From Fontibacter flavus (GTDB lineage: Bacteria > Bacteroidota > Bacteroidia > Cytophagales > Cyclobacteriaceae): 42,622 nt of DNA. The stretch is taken from positions 1 through 42,622 of the forward strand of contig NZ_JBHLWI010000019.1 of assembly GCF_042432905.1 (NCBI RefSeq), in the 5' to 3' direction. A program made the position numbers and the translations under genes. Of the stretch, positions 7,087 to 15,718 are shown in pieces. The notes under the pieces were generated by a model. That model had not been told where the DNA came from, searched no databases, and saw nothing but the letters and a program-made list of their open reading frames with translations. The number at the start of each line of letters is the position of its first letter. Position 1 is the stretch's first letter.

Positions 7087-8283
7087 TTAGAGTTCATATT
7101 CTGGCTTCCAAAGCTCTTTTGTACCATTATAGAGCGACTTATTGGCCAAAGCCACTGCAATGGCTGTCTTGCCTCCATTTTGAACATTGGAATGGGGTTG
7201 ATCACCGGTGACCAAGCACCTATAAAAATCCTCCAAAGCATAAATAGAACCATCCTTAGTCGGTTGGTCCAATATTCTTACAGCTTTTTGGTCATTTGAC
7301 CAAATGATTTTAGTGGCTCCGGAAACCCCATCGACTTGCTGAAGAGCAGCTTGAGTTTCAGGTTCCGGGTAAAATACACCCTCGTTGGTCAATAAAGAAA
7401 TCATTCCTTTAGTACCTTTTATTTTGAAAGAATAGCCTTCTTGCTGATTCCCACATGTTGCTCCAAAATTTCCAATCATACCCTCTTTATCATAACGTAG
7501 CAAGACTTGTACATTATCAAAAGTCTCCCTTCCATCTTTGAAATAATCAATCCCACCAACTCCGTAAATGGAGCTTGGTGATGTTTCAAAAGCCCAATGG
7601 ATAAAATCCATTTGATGGGACAACAATTCTGCGACAAGACCTCCTGAATATGCCTTGTACATACGCCAATTGATCTGCCTTTCCAGCTCGGGTGAAGGAA
7701 CAGGCCTTCTCCAGTTATGGTTTCGGTCCCATCTTGCCTCGATTTGGGTCACCTTGCCTAACCATCCATTTTGGATCATTTCCTTTACCTTGAAATAAAG
7801 TGGAGAATATCGGTATTGGTGTCCGATTTGGATAATCTGATTCTTATATTGTTTACTCAAAGCATTCAATTTGAGGGCATCATCTACATTGAAAACCATT
7901 GTCTTTTCCAAAAAAAGATGTTTACCAGCTTCCAAAACAGCTAAAGCATGCTCAAAATGGAGATACAATGGAGTAGATACTATGACGATATCCAATTCTT
8001 TCTGCTCAAGAAATTTCCTATAATCATCAAAAAATGAAACGCCAGCTGAGTAGTTTTTTTTGGCTTGAGTTAGCCTAAACTCAAGATTGTCACAAATACT
8101 GACAACTTTGAATTTATCCGGCATGGTATTGAGCACATGATGCAAACCAGATCCCCTGTCACCATAACCAATGATGCCAACAGTATATGCTTTATCTGCT
8201 TTGTATGCTGATGAAAATGAAATAGGAAGTGCAGAACCAGCAGAAAGCAAAGCGCCTAATTTCACAAATTCTCTTCTGTTCAA
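7087..8283 (-). CDS. Tat-exported Gfo/Idh/MocA family oxidoreductase
   Basis: A 398-residue NAD(P)-dependent oxidoreductase-like protein. The N-terminus MNRREFVKLGALLSAGSAL is a twin-arginine signal (RREF plus a hydrophobic stretch), so the folded protein with cofactor would be exported. The Rossmann motif GYGDRG lies at 39-44 and the family dinucleotide/catalytic segment at 124-128 reads LEKT, where most members have EKP. A GGLVAELLSHQMDFIHWAF segment supplies a conserved active-site His in the C-terminal domain. Such exported members in Bacteroidota act on sugars or sugar-like compounds; the substrate here is unknown. The start is TTG at 8283: a stop lies five codons upstream, no ATG lies between, and the Tat motif follows at once. 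It is divergent from the nuclease gene across 187 bp. Confidence 0.85.
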   Translation of the reverse strand: MNRREFVKLGALLSAGSALPISFSSAYKADKAYTVGIIGYGDRGSGLHHVLNTMPDKFKVVSICDNLEFRLTQAKKNYSAGVSFFDDYRKFLEQKELDIVIVSTPLYLHFEHALAVLEAGKHLFLEKTMVFNVDDALKLNALSKQYKNQIIQIGHQYRYSPLYFKVKEMIQNGWLGKVTQIEARWDRNHNWRRPVPSPELERQINWRMYKAYSGGLVAELLSHQMDFIHWAFETSPSSIYGVGGIDYFKDGRETFDNVQVLLRYDKEGMIGNFGATCGNQQEGYSFKIKGTKGMISLLTNEGVFYPEPETQAALQQVDGVSGATKIIWSNDQKAVRILDQPTKDGSIYALEDFYRCLVTGDQPHSNVQNGGKTAIAVALANKSLYNGTKELWKPEYEL

Positions 8284-8470
8284 AATAGGTGGGTTTTAAG
8301 GTTGATGTTTGAATATAAAAAACTTTTTAAAAAATCACTTCAAGAAAATTACCAATGGAGGCTGAGAATTATAAAAGAAAAATCACAAAAGTTGACAATC
8401 CTTGACACAAAAAACCTTTAAAATCTGTTTTGATCTAGAAGTTCACTAAAATTGAAGAAAATTAATCAAA

Positions 8471-9835
8471 ATGGAGTTTGCTATTGTCGATATTGAAACA
8501 ACAGGAGGTAATCCCAATATGGGTGGAATTACTGAAATTGCTGTGATTGTCACTGATGGCAATAGCATTCTTGACAGGTTCCAAACATTGATTAACCCGG
8601 AAAGGCATATTCCTGACTTTATCATAGGATTGACCGGCATCAATCAAAACATGGTACAAGATGCCCCCACTTTCATTGAAATAGCTGAAGAACTGTATGA
8701 TTTTTTAAAAAACCGGGTGTTTGTTGCCCACAATGTCAATTTTGATTATTCCTTTATCAAAGAAGCATTTAAAGCACATGGCATAGATTTCAACCCGCCG
8801 AAACTTTGTACTGTAAGATTGAGCCGGAAAGCATTCCCTGGTTTTGGGTCCTATGGGTTAGGTAGACTTTGTGAGCAGTTATCCATTTCCATTGAAAATA
8901 GGCACAGGGCATTTGGCGATGCACAGGCCACAGCTATATTGTTTGAAAAAATTTATAATCAATCTCCTGATTTGATTTTTCAAAACCTCAAAAAGAATAA
9001 CGGAGAAGCTTTTCTGCCTCCCAATATTAGCAAAGAAACATATGCACAACTCCCTGAAGAGACTGGAATATATTACTTCCACAATGATAAAGGTCAAGTC
9101 ATCTATGTGGGTAAGGCAAACAACATCAAAGCGAGGTTCAAGAGCCATTTTTCAGGCAATTCAAAAGAAAAACTACAACTGAAATCCGAAATATATGATG
9201 TCAGCTGGGAATTAACCGGATCTGAATTTTTAGCCTACCTACTTGAAGTTTCAGAAATTAAAAAGTTTTGGCCGAAATACAACAAAGCGTTGAAATTCAA
9301 GAGCAGTAGTTGGGGCCTGTTTCAATACGAGGACAGCAATGGTTTTATCCGTTTTCAAGTTGGAAAAAATACCGGCAATCTAAAAAGTATCTATGAATTC
9401 GACAGCCATTCGGAAGGATGGAAATTCATCCTGGATAAAACAGAAGAGTTTAACCTCTGCCCGAAATTGACCGGTATTCAAAAAACTACCGGGGCTTGTT
9501 ATGATCACCAAATTGAAAAGTGTTCGGGAGCTTGTTGTAACAAAGAGACTGTTGAAGGTTATAACCTGAAAGCACAAAAACTGCTGAACTCCTTAGGAGG
9601 TCAGCATGGCTCCATCATTATCAAAGAGAAAGGCAAGAATACAGGTGAAAGCTGCGCATTGTATTTTGAAAATGGTGTCTTTCGGGGGTATGGCTTTTTT
9701 GACCATGATGATTTCTTTCAAGAGAATACGGATATCATCAATATGATAACCATGGTGAAACCTTTACCTGAGACCAAGTATATTCTTAGATCTTTTGTAG
9801 GCAAGATTCACCATCGAAACATTATGATTGTATGA
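8471..9835 (+). CDS. DnaQ-type exonuclease fused to a GIY-YIG (UvrC-like) nuclease domain
   Basis: A 454-residue two-domain protein. Residues 1-165 are a DEDDh 3'-5' exonuclease: FAIVDIETTGG supplies D7 and E9, VAHNVNFDYSF holds the third acidic site, and HRAFGDAQAT supplies the His and last Asp. From about 195 follows a GIY-YIG domain, GIYYFHNDKGQVIYVGKANNIKARFKSHF, with the GIY, YVG and Arg signatures of UvrC and Cho. A Cys-rich stretch, CYDHQIEKCSGACC, follows, as in UvrC/Cho relatives. The same domain order is known in other bacteria (DEDD exonuclease plus Cho-like module) and is thought to act in DNA repair; the substrate is not proven. The UvrB-binding and helix-hairpin-helix parts of UvrC are absent. 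The stop codon abuts the stop of the convergent GH30 gene with no space. Confidence 0.88.
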   Translation: MEFAIVDIETTGGNPNMGGITEIAVIVTDGNSILDRFQTLINPERHIPDFIIGLTGINQNMVQDAPTFIEIAEELYDFLKNRVFVAHNVNFDYSFIKEAFKAHGIDFNPPKLCTVRLSRKAFPGFGSYGLGRLCEQLSISIENRHRAFGDAQATAILFEKIYNQSPDLIFQNLKKNNGEAFLPPNISKETYAQLPEETGIYYFHNDKGQVIYVGKANNIKARFKSHFSGNSKEKLQLKSEIYDVSWELTGSEFLAYLLEVSEIKKFWPKYNKALKFKSSSWGLFQYEDSNGFIRFQVGKNTGNLKSIYEFDSHSEGWKFILDKTEEFNLCPKLTGIQKTTGACYDHQIEKCSGACCNKETVEGYNLKAQKLLNSLGGQHGSIIIKEKGKNTGESCALYFENGVFRGYGFFDHDDFFQENTDIINMITMVKPLPETKYILRSFVGKIHHRNIMIV

Positions 9836-11227
9836 TCAATTATCCAGGACAAAAGAAGCCACAGCACCTTGATTCAGTTCATACAAAGCTATTTGATCAT
9901 TAAGTCTAATCCCAAATGATTGGGCAGCTTTACTTTCATTCAGCACGATCAGGACAATTTTACCATCAGGTCTTTGAAATGCGATATTGGCCAAACCTTC
10001 CGGTTCATTGCTGTCTATTCTAAGAGAACCAGCATCTACAAATTTTGAAGCATGGGCGATAATGTAATAAGCAGGATTTCTGTACACCTGATTGATTTTG
10101 ATCGTCACTGCGCCCAAGCATAAGCTGCATCCACCTCTATCTGTGAAAGGACGAAGATCAGGTGCAGAGCTTAAATTCCACTCTAGAACAGTTTTTGCCC
10201 AGTTTCTACTTGCTCCGATAATCAGGTTCTTGACATGCCACGCTAGGTCACCTGGCAAGTTTCCTGGGGCACCAATCCATTGCTCAGTAAAATAAAGGTT
10301 CTTATCAGGATGTGCCAAATGGACTTCAGAAAGTGCTTCTATCTTTCCTCCATAAAGGTGAAAGGCCGATCCATCAATATATTTTTTGGCTTCTGGATCA
10401 TCCAAAATACTGATAGGATAATCAGGGCGGTCCGCATTATGGTCATAAATGATGATTTTAGTCTGAATACCATTCTTTTCAAACATCGGACCCAAGTGAT
10501 TTTTGATGAATTCGGCCTGTTGCTCCGGCAGCATCAATAAGCTTGGATTATTTCCTGGGTGTAAGGGTTCATTTTGAACAGTGATAGCGTCAATGATGAT
10601 ACCTTCTTCAGCCATTTGTTGGATATATTTCACAAAATACAACGCATAGGCTTCATAATATTCAGGCAATAAACTTCCTCCTCTCGTATCCTTATTGTCT
10701 TTCATCCAAGCTGGGGGAGACCAAGGAGAGCCCATTAACTTGATATCTGGGTTGATGGCAATAATTTCTTTCAAAACAGGGATCACATCCTGTCTGTCAG
10801 GTCCAAGATCGAATTTTTCCAATAATGGATCTTCTTCACCTTCTTCCAAGTCATGATAGGAAAAAACGGTTTCATTCAGATCGGAAGCTGCAATAGTCAA
10901 TCTTAAATAGTTAATCCTGATGTCATTTGCGCCATCACCAAATAATTCCTGTAATAATGCAGCCCTTGCCTCTTCAGTCATACCCAATAAGTGTTTAGCA
11001 CTTCCTTGGGTTAGGGTAAATCCAAATCCATCCATTTCCTGATAACTCACTTCTGGATTAATTTCAATGACAGGGACTGAGAAATTACTTCTTGAAAAGG
11101 TTATTTTATTCTGTTCTTGAAATAAAATATCTGAAGATGGATCAGTCAACCAAATATTTGCGTCAAAATTATCCTGTGAACAGGCACCGAGTAAAAAAAT
11201 AAATAATGGAAGGAGAAGTCTTTTCAT
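9836..11227 (-). CDS. GH30 glycoside hydrolase, lipoprotein
   Basis: A 463-residue protein with lipoprotein signal MKRLLLPLFIFLLGACSQ (lipobox LGAC), so it is probably anchored in a membrane outside the cytoplasm. The GH30 fold is indicated by MGSPWSPPAWMKDN, acid/base E220 in TVQNEPL and nucleophile E315 in FTEQW. Family members are beta-glucosylceramidases, beta-1,6-glucanases or related enzymes; beta-1,6-glucanase would fit the beta-1,3-glucan operon at 26794, since laminarin has beta-1,6 branches, but that is inference. I chose ATG 11227 because the signal peptide starts there; ATGs at 11233 and 11242 and the longer frame to 11275 would put a charged or palindromic leader in front. A perfect 14-bp inverted repeat lies directly upstream. 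No terminator is visible downstream; the stop is back to back with the nuclease gene (TGATCA). Confidence 0.87.
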   Translation of the reverse strand: MKRLLLPLFIFLLGACSQDNFDANIWLTDPSSDILFQEQNKITFSRSNFSVPVIEINPEVSYQEMDGFGFTLTQGSAKHLLGMTEEARAALLQELFGDGANDIRINYLRLTIAASDLNETVFSYHDLEEGEEDPLLEKFDLGPDRQDVIPVLKEIIAINPDIKLMGSPWSPPAWMKDNKDTRGGSLLPEYYEAYALYFVKYIQQMAEEGIIIDAITVQNEPLHPGNNPSLLMLPEQQAEFIKNHLGPMFEKNGIQTKIIIYDHNADRPDYPISILDDPEAKKYIDGSAFHLYGGKIEALSEVHLAHPDKNLYFTEQWIGAPGNLPGDLAWHVKNLIIGASRNWAKTVLEWNLSSAPDLRPFTDRGGCSLCLGAVTIKINQVYRNPAYYIIAHASKFVDAGSLRIDSNEPEGLANIAFQRPDGKIVLIVLNESKAAQSFGIRLNDQIALYELNQGAVASFVLDN

Positions 11228-11240
11228 GAGCATGTCAAAC

Positions 11241-11286
11241 ATATTTAAGCCATGAAAATTAAATAAAATTCCCATGGCTTAAATAT
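11241..11286. promoter_or_regulatory. Perfect 14-bp inverted repeat upstream of the GH30 gene
   Basis: ATATTTAAGCCATG (11241-11254) and CATGGCTTAAATAT (11273-11286) are exact reverse complements separated by 18 AT-rich bases. The inner arm ends 14 bp before the GH30 start codon. No T run follows on either strand, so a terminator is unlikely. It could be an operator or a hairpin in the mRNA leader. Confidence 0.6.
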
Positions 11287-11315
11287 AATTATCGAAAATA
11301 TCTCTTGAAACTTTT

Positions 11316-11705
11316 CTAAAAGGCAAGCGCAGCAAGTCCTAATTGTTTTTTGAAAGGCTTGATCAAATTGGTGACACTGTTGTTGTATTTACCCAAAATC
11401 TGTTGCCCCAGCAAACCAAGTAAAATATTCTGACGGGTCTTTTTTAAATCTAGAAACTGATTTTTTTTGATGGCATCAGTGGCATTACTATCCAATATTT
11501 TAAACATGTCATTGGTAAAGCTTTGATTATTGATTTTCAACTTGCTTTCCTGATCAGATGAAAGTCCAAGACCATCAAAAGTATTAAGGGCACCAAGTAC
11601 CTGTGTAGGTAAATCAATTTTAGGAAGACTTGGTATCTGGGCTTCAACCTGATGAGACACAAAAGTTCCAAAGACAAATACAGCAAGAAATAGCAGGTTT
11701 TTCAT
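11316..11705 (-). CDS. Small secreted protein of unknown function
   Basis: A 129-residue protein. Residues 1-22 (MKNLLFLAVFVFGTFVSHQVEA) form a good Sec signal peptide with cleavage after VEA, leaving about 107 residues rich in Leu, Lys and Asn with predicted helices (KINNQSFTNDMFKILDSN and following). No cysteines, metal motif or known domain was recognised. The fold may resemble small helical periplasmic proteins. It sits between the Nramp-like transporter (56 bp upstream) and GH30 (88 bp downstream) on the same strand and may be part of one transcript, but the 14-bp palindrome before GH30 may separate them. The start is an ATG at 11705 directly before the signal peptide. Confidence 0.75.
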   Translation of the reverse strand: MKNLLFLAVFVFGTFVSHQVEAQIPSLPKIDLPTQVLGALNTFDGLGLSSDQESKLKINNQSFTNDMFKILDSNATDAIKKNQFLDLKKTRQNILLGLLGQQILGKYNNSVTNLIKPFKKQLGLAALAF

Positions 11706-11761
11706 GATTTCAAATTTTAATGTTAACTAAGAATAAAAAGGTAATTAAAATAAACAGTGAT

Positions 11762-12985
11762 TCAAAGTAAACCTAAAACTTTCATAACACTCAATACGCC
11801 CAATAATAAGGTGATGAGCCATACCATTAAACTGAGTACATTCATAAATATGGTGTTTTTAAATTCTCCCATAATAGATTTCTTATTGACCAGCCAAATT
11901 ACATAGCCGGAAAGTAAGGGGAGAAGAATGCCATTGGCCAATTGAGCAATCGTAATGAGTTGGACAGGGCGAATTCCAAGAGATGCAAATATCAATCCAA
12001 GACCCAAAATAAGCCCTATACTCCATCTCATAGGCTTTCCGCTAATATTGGAAGTCCATCCAAAACAGCCGGTGATCACCAATGAGCCTGCTAAAGGTGC
12101 TGTTACTGCTGAAGTTATGCCAGCAGCAAATAGCCCAAAACCAATAAAATATTTAGCCATTGAACCCATTAAGGGTTCTAGACCTTTTGCCAGATCCGAA
12201 GCACTGCTGACCTCCAAGGCGGAACCAGCTGCCCCTGCGATGACAATTGCCATAGAAACTACACCTCCAAGCACTACTGATAGAAAAGTATCAAACCTCA
12301 CAAATTTAAGATCCTTAATGCTTTTCCATTTTTCAATCACCAAACTTGAATGAAGAAACAGGTTATAAGGAACCACCGTTGTACCGATCAAAGCCACAAT
12401 AGTAAGGATGTTGTCCGTTTTGATTGTAGGTACCATTCCTTTTATCAAATCAAGAACTGAAGGTCTGACCATCATTGCACTCAGTAGAAATGCCATGCTC
12501 ATGAGAATAACCAAAAACGTTAAAGCACGGGTAATCAGTTTATAACTCCCACTGTAAAGCAGAAATAGCGCAATGATACCAATACTTAAATTCATCAGGT
12601 TAATTTCAAGCTGGAGGAAACGGATTGAACCTAAGTCAAAAAACAGTTCTGCACCCAAGGACCCGCCACTGATATTTCCGGCCTCATAAGCTGCATTTCC
12701 CAATACAATGGCCATCAAAACCAAAAAAATTGAAAAATACCTCAGTCCTGCTTTCTGAATGGTTCTGTGAATATTGGGTATAAGTCCCAACTGAGTGACC
12801 AAACCAATTCGTGCAGCTGACTCCTGAAGGATTATGGTAGTGATGATGGATAATCCCAATGCCCAAAGCAGGTCATAACCAAAATTAACTCCAGCAAGTG
12901 TACAAACTGTAACAGTCCCAGGACCAATAAAGGCCGCAGCAATCAATGGGCCTGGACCAAAATATTTTGACCACTCTCTTTTCAT
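11762..12985 (-). CDS. Nramp-family transporter with atypical metal-binding residues
   Basis: A 407-residue polytopic inner-membrane protein with about 11 hydrophobic segments and clear Nramp architecture (FGPGPLIAAAFIGPG, LLWALGLSIITTIILQESAARIG). Canonical Nramp transporters carry Mn2+ or Fe2+ through the TM1 motif DPGN and TM6 motif MPHN. Here TM1 reads GPGT (21-24) and TM6 reads VPYN (205-208), so the Asp, Asn and Met that bind transition metals, and the TM6 His, are all replaced. Nramp relatives lacking these residues are known, some of which carry Mg2+ or other substrates, so the substrate here should not be assumed to be manganese. I placed the start at ATG 12985, which overlaps the TGA of the upstream DUF2891 gene (ATGA); the frame extends 14 codons further but without a better start. 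Confidence 0.85.
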   Translation of the reverse strand: MKREWSKYFGPGPLIAAAFIGPGTVTVCTLAGVNFGYDLLWALGLSIITTIILQESAARIGLVTQLGLIPNIHRTIQKAGLRYFSIFLVLMAIVLGNAAYEAGNISGGSLGAELFFDLGSIRFLQLEINLMNLSIGIIALFLLYSGSYKLITRALTFLVILMSMAFLLSAMMVRPSVLDLIKGMVPTIKTDNILTIVALIGTTVVPYNLFLHSSLVIEKWKSIKDLKFVRFDTFLSVVLGGVVSMAIVIAGAAGSALEVSSASDLAKGLEPLMGSMAKYFIGFGLFAAGITSAVTAPLAGSLVITGCFGWTSNISGKPMRWSIGLILGLGLIFASLGIRPVQLITIAQLANGILLPLLSGYVIWLVNKKSIMGEFKNTIFMNVLSLMVWLITLLLGVLSVMKVLGLL

Positions 12986-14073
12986 GGAGCCTGTTGCAAG
13001 GCATATACAGCAAAAGAACCAAGCCAATGAGTGCCTTCATAGTTATCATCAACGATTGAAGGAAGGGAGTATTCAATGTGCTCATTGGCCATGGGCATCA
13101 AGTGCCCATATTCATTGGGAAAGTCTTTTATCAATCCATACAAAACCCAAGCCCTGCTAAAATTCAAGCCATCCAAATGGACAAGCTTACCATCTGTCCT
13201 GTCACTCACTTTCCCAGGTTCCAAAGAAAATTGCTTCTTTGAAAGCTCTGGCATAAACTGTACTAACCAACTTTTAAATTCTTCTTTAGGCAATATTTTT
13301 CTCATGATATCCAATTCTTGAAAACAAGGGGATAAAAAATCAAAACCGCTAGGTTCCCAAGTCAAAGGGCAATTGGCATCTTTTAGGAACCAATCCATTG
13401 AACGGGTTCGGATCATTTCTTCCAAAGCCTGATTGTTCAATGTTTTGGCATAATCGTAGGCAAAAGTGAGCCCAAAAGCAATATTTGAATGCTCTCCAAC
13501 TCTAATAGGATAAATCAATTTGGGTAAAAATTCCAGGTACTTCTCCACCATTAAGTCAGTAAGCGGCTGAAGATTGGTCTCAAGAGTCCTTGCCAAAGGG
13601 TCATCCCATACATGTAACTCTTCAGCCAATTTCAGCACCCAAGCCCATCCGTAAGTCCTTTCAAAGCTACTGTTCTGAGGAAAAGTGAAATATTCTACCT
13701 CGGCTGCAATATTTTCAGCACTTATGTTTTCCAAAAGCTTCATCTTAATTTCCTCCTGGTTTTCAAGATCAGGAAATTGCCTCAATAAACTGACCAACAT
13801 CCAGTGTCCATGTACACTTGAATGCCAGTCAAAACAACCGTAAAAGGCGGGATGAAGTGCCTTTGGACCTTTCAAATATTCCTCACTATCAAGTGTTTGG
13901 TTGAGTTTATTGGGATATTCTACTTGCATACAATGTAGCGGTAGGGCTGCTAATCGATTAGCTTCTTCCAGAGTCAAGCGGACAGGGGAGGAGTTGATGA
14001 CATCTTCTTTACCATGACTAGTACATCCTGCTATTATCAAAGGAACAAAAACAAGAAATAAGAATTTTTTCAT
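12982..14073 (-). CDS. DUF2891 family lipoprotein
   Basis: A 363-residue protein. It starts with a lipoprotein signal, MKKFLFLVFVPLIIAGCTS (lipobox IAGC), so I chose ATG 14073 rather than the longer open frame to 14151. The mature part carries the DUF2891 hallmark HPAFYGCFDWHSSVHGHWML, plus a run of Trp-rich helices (YGWAWVLKLAEELHVW, LTWEPSGFDFLSPC, HWLGSFAVYAL) typical of an alpha/alpha toroid. The biochemical role of DUF2891 is not established; the fold and conserved acidic and His residues would allow a carbohydrate-active enzyme, which is inference only. It overlaps the Nramp-like transporter by 4 bp, so the two are translationally coupled. It is divergent from the HerA-like ATPase across 98 bp. 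Confidence 0.85.
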   Translation of the reverse strand: MKKFLFLVFVPLIIAGCTSHGKEDVINSSPVRLTLEEANRLAALPLHCMQVEYPNKLNQTLDSEEYLKGPKALHPAFYGCFDWHSSVHGHWMLVSLLRQFPDLENQEEIKMKLLENISAENIAAEVEYFTFPQNSSFERTYGWAWVLKLAEELHVWDDPLARTLETNLQPLTDLMVEKYLEFLPKLIYPIRVGEHSNIAFGLTFAYDYAKTLNNQALEEMIRTRSMDWFLKDANCPLTWEPSGFDFLSPCFQELDIMRKILPKEEFKSWLVQFMPELSKKQFSLEPGKVSDRTDGKLVHLDGLNFSRAWVLYGLIKDFPNEYGHLMPMANEHIEYSLPSIVDDNYEGTHWLGSFAVYALQQAP

Positions 14074-14171
14074 GCATGTAGTGATTTTAATTTTTGAAGA
14101 TAAGCGGAAAATTGTGGATACACATAAATGTTTTCTTATTTTGTAAAGCATAAAATAAAATCATTTTTACC

Positions 14172-15713
14172 ATGTCCAAAACAGATGAATTCAAAGCGCA
14201 TTTAGAGAAAGGATATACTTTCAAAGGCGACTCAATCATATTAGGTACGGGAATCGTTGACCATGAGCCTATTCCGCAAGCCCAGATCAAAATACCACTC
14301 AAAACTCTCAATAGGCACGGAATGATTGCCGGCGCTACCGGTACAGGTAAGACGATTACCCTACAGGTTTTGGCAGAGCAACTTTCACACCACGGTATCC
14401 CATCTGTGATGATGGACCTTAAGGGAGACCTTTCTGGCCTTGCCCAGGCAGGTCAGATGAACCCAATCATTGAGAAAAGAATCGGTCTGATTGGAATAGA
14501 TTATGAACCGACAAAATTTCCTGTTGAGCTGATGTCCATATCCAACGAAAAAGGAGTAAAGCTCAAAGCCACTGTTTCTGAGTTTGGACCGGTACTGATA
14601 TCACAGATTTTAGAACTGAATGACACACAAAGGGGAGTAATAGCACTTGTTTTCAGGTATTGTGATACCCATCATTTGCCCTTGTTGGACTTAAAGGATT
14701 TGAAGAAAGTCCTGCAATATGTGATCAATGAAGGTAAACAAGAGATCATGAAGGAATTTGGTGCTGTTTCTCCTGCTACGGTGAATACCATCATGCGAAA
14801 AATCATAGAACTAGAGCAGCAAGGAGCAGAGAACTTTTTTGGAGAATTGTCCTTTGATGTAAATGACTTTGTACAGACTGAAAATGGTAAGGGAGTTATT
14901 TCGATTATACGTTTGACCGATATTCAAAACAGGCCAAAGTTATTCTCTACCTTCATGCTTTCTTTGCTTTCTGAGATTTATGAGACTTTTCCTGAAGAAG
15001 GGGATACCGGCAAACCGAAACTATGTCTTTTTATTGATGAAGCACATTTGGTGTTTTCAAATGCATCAAAGGACCTGATCGACAAAATTGAAGCTATCGT
15101 AAAATTGATCAGATCAAAAGGGGTTGGGGTTTATTTCTGTACGCAGACACCTACAGATGTACCGGAAAAGGTTTTGGGTCAATTGGGTTTAAAAATACAG
15201 CATTCCTTGAGGGCTTTTACAGCCAAGGATAGAACAGCCATTAAAAAGACAGCTGAAAATTACCCCTTGACGGATTTTTATAAAACTGATGAAATCCTGA
15301 CTTCCATGGGAATTGGTGAGGCACTTGTCACTGCACTCAATGAAAAAGGAATCCCTACACCATTGGCCCACACCTTGCTCAGATCTCCTGAATCCCGAAT
15401 GAATATTTTGGCACCTGAAGAAATAAATGATTTGGTCAACAAATCCAGTTTAGTAAGAAAATATAATGTAGAAATTGACCGTAAAAGTGCCTTTGAAATC
15501 TTGGATGAAAAGATCACAAGAGCTGAACAAATGGCCGCAGAGCAAGCAGCTGAAAGTACCACTGCGCAAAGAAGAAGTCCTGGTAGGCCTCCAAAAGAAA
15601 CTTCGATGATCGAGGATTTGTCCAAAAATACCATGGTCAGACAAATTGGAAGGACGATATTTAGGGAATTGGCTAGAGGAATTATGGGGTCATTATCAGG
15701 AAAGAAAAGATAG
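14172..15713 (+). CDS. HerA-like helicase domain ATPase (DUF853/YjgR family)
   Basis: A 513-residue P-loop ATPase. Walker A is GATGTGKT at 54-61, Walker B is LCLFIDEAHL near 285-294, and a CTQTPTDVPEKVLGQLG segment with a downstream Arg-rich region (LRAFTAKDRTAIK) completes the HerA/FtsK-like core. Members of this family are widespread, probably hexameric, cytoplasmic and poorly characterised. No NurA nuclease partner is present, which separates it from archaeal HerA-NurA repair systems. A low-complexity Ala/Gln region (AEQMAAEQAAESTTAQ) and a basic tail (RRSPGRPPK) lie near the C-terminus and may contact nucleic acid. The start is an ATG at 14172. The next gene starts 5 bp after its stop, so they are co-transcribed. 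Confidence 0.87.
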   Translation: MSKTDEFKAHLEKGYTFKGDSIILGTGIVDHEPIPQAQIKIPLKTLNRHGMIAGATGTGKTITLQVLAEQLSHHGIPSVMMDLKGDLSGLAQAGQMNPIIEKRIGLIGIDYEPTKFPVELMSISNEKGVKLKATVSEFGPVLISQILELNDTQRGVIALVFRYCDTHHLPLLDLKDLKKVLQYVINEGKQEIMKEFGAVSPATVNTIMRKIIELEQQGAENFFGELSFDVNDFVQTENGKGVISIIRLTDIQNRPKLFSTFMLSLLSEIYETFPEEGDTGKPKLCLFIDEAHLVFSNASKDLIDKIEAIVKLIRSKGVGVYFCTQTPTDVPEKVLGQLGLKIQHSLRAFTAKDRTAIKKTAENYPLTDFYKTDEILTSMGIGEALVTALNEKGIPTPLAHTLLRSPESRMNILAPEEINDLVNKSSLVRKYNVEIDRKSAFEILDEKITRAEQMAAEQAAESTTAQRRSPGRPPKETSMIEDLSKNTMVRQIGRTIFRELARGIMGSLSGKKR

Positions 15714-15718
15714 GAGAG

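Noticed and set aside
14172..15713. HerA-like ATPase as part of an antiphage system (HerA-Sir2, HerA-DUF4297 or HerA-NurA)
   Set aside because: The neighbours are an HI0933 flavoprotein and a small Hpt-like protein; no Sir2, DUF4297 or NurA gene is present, and the protein fits the housekeeping DUF853 family.
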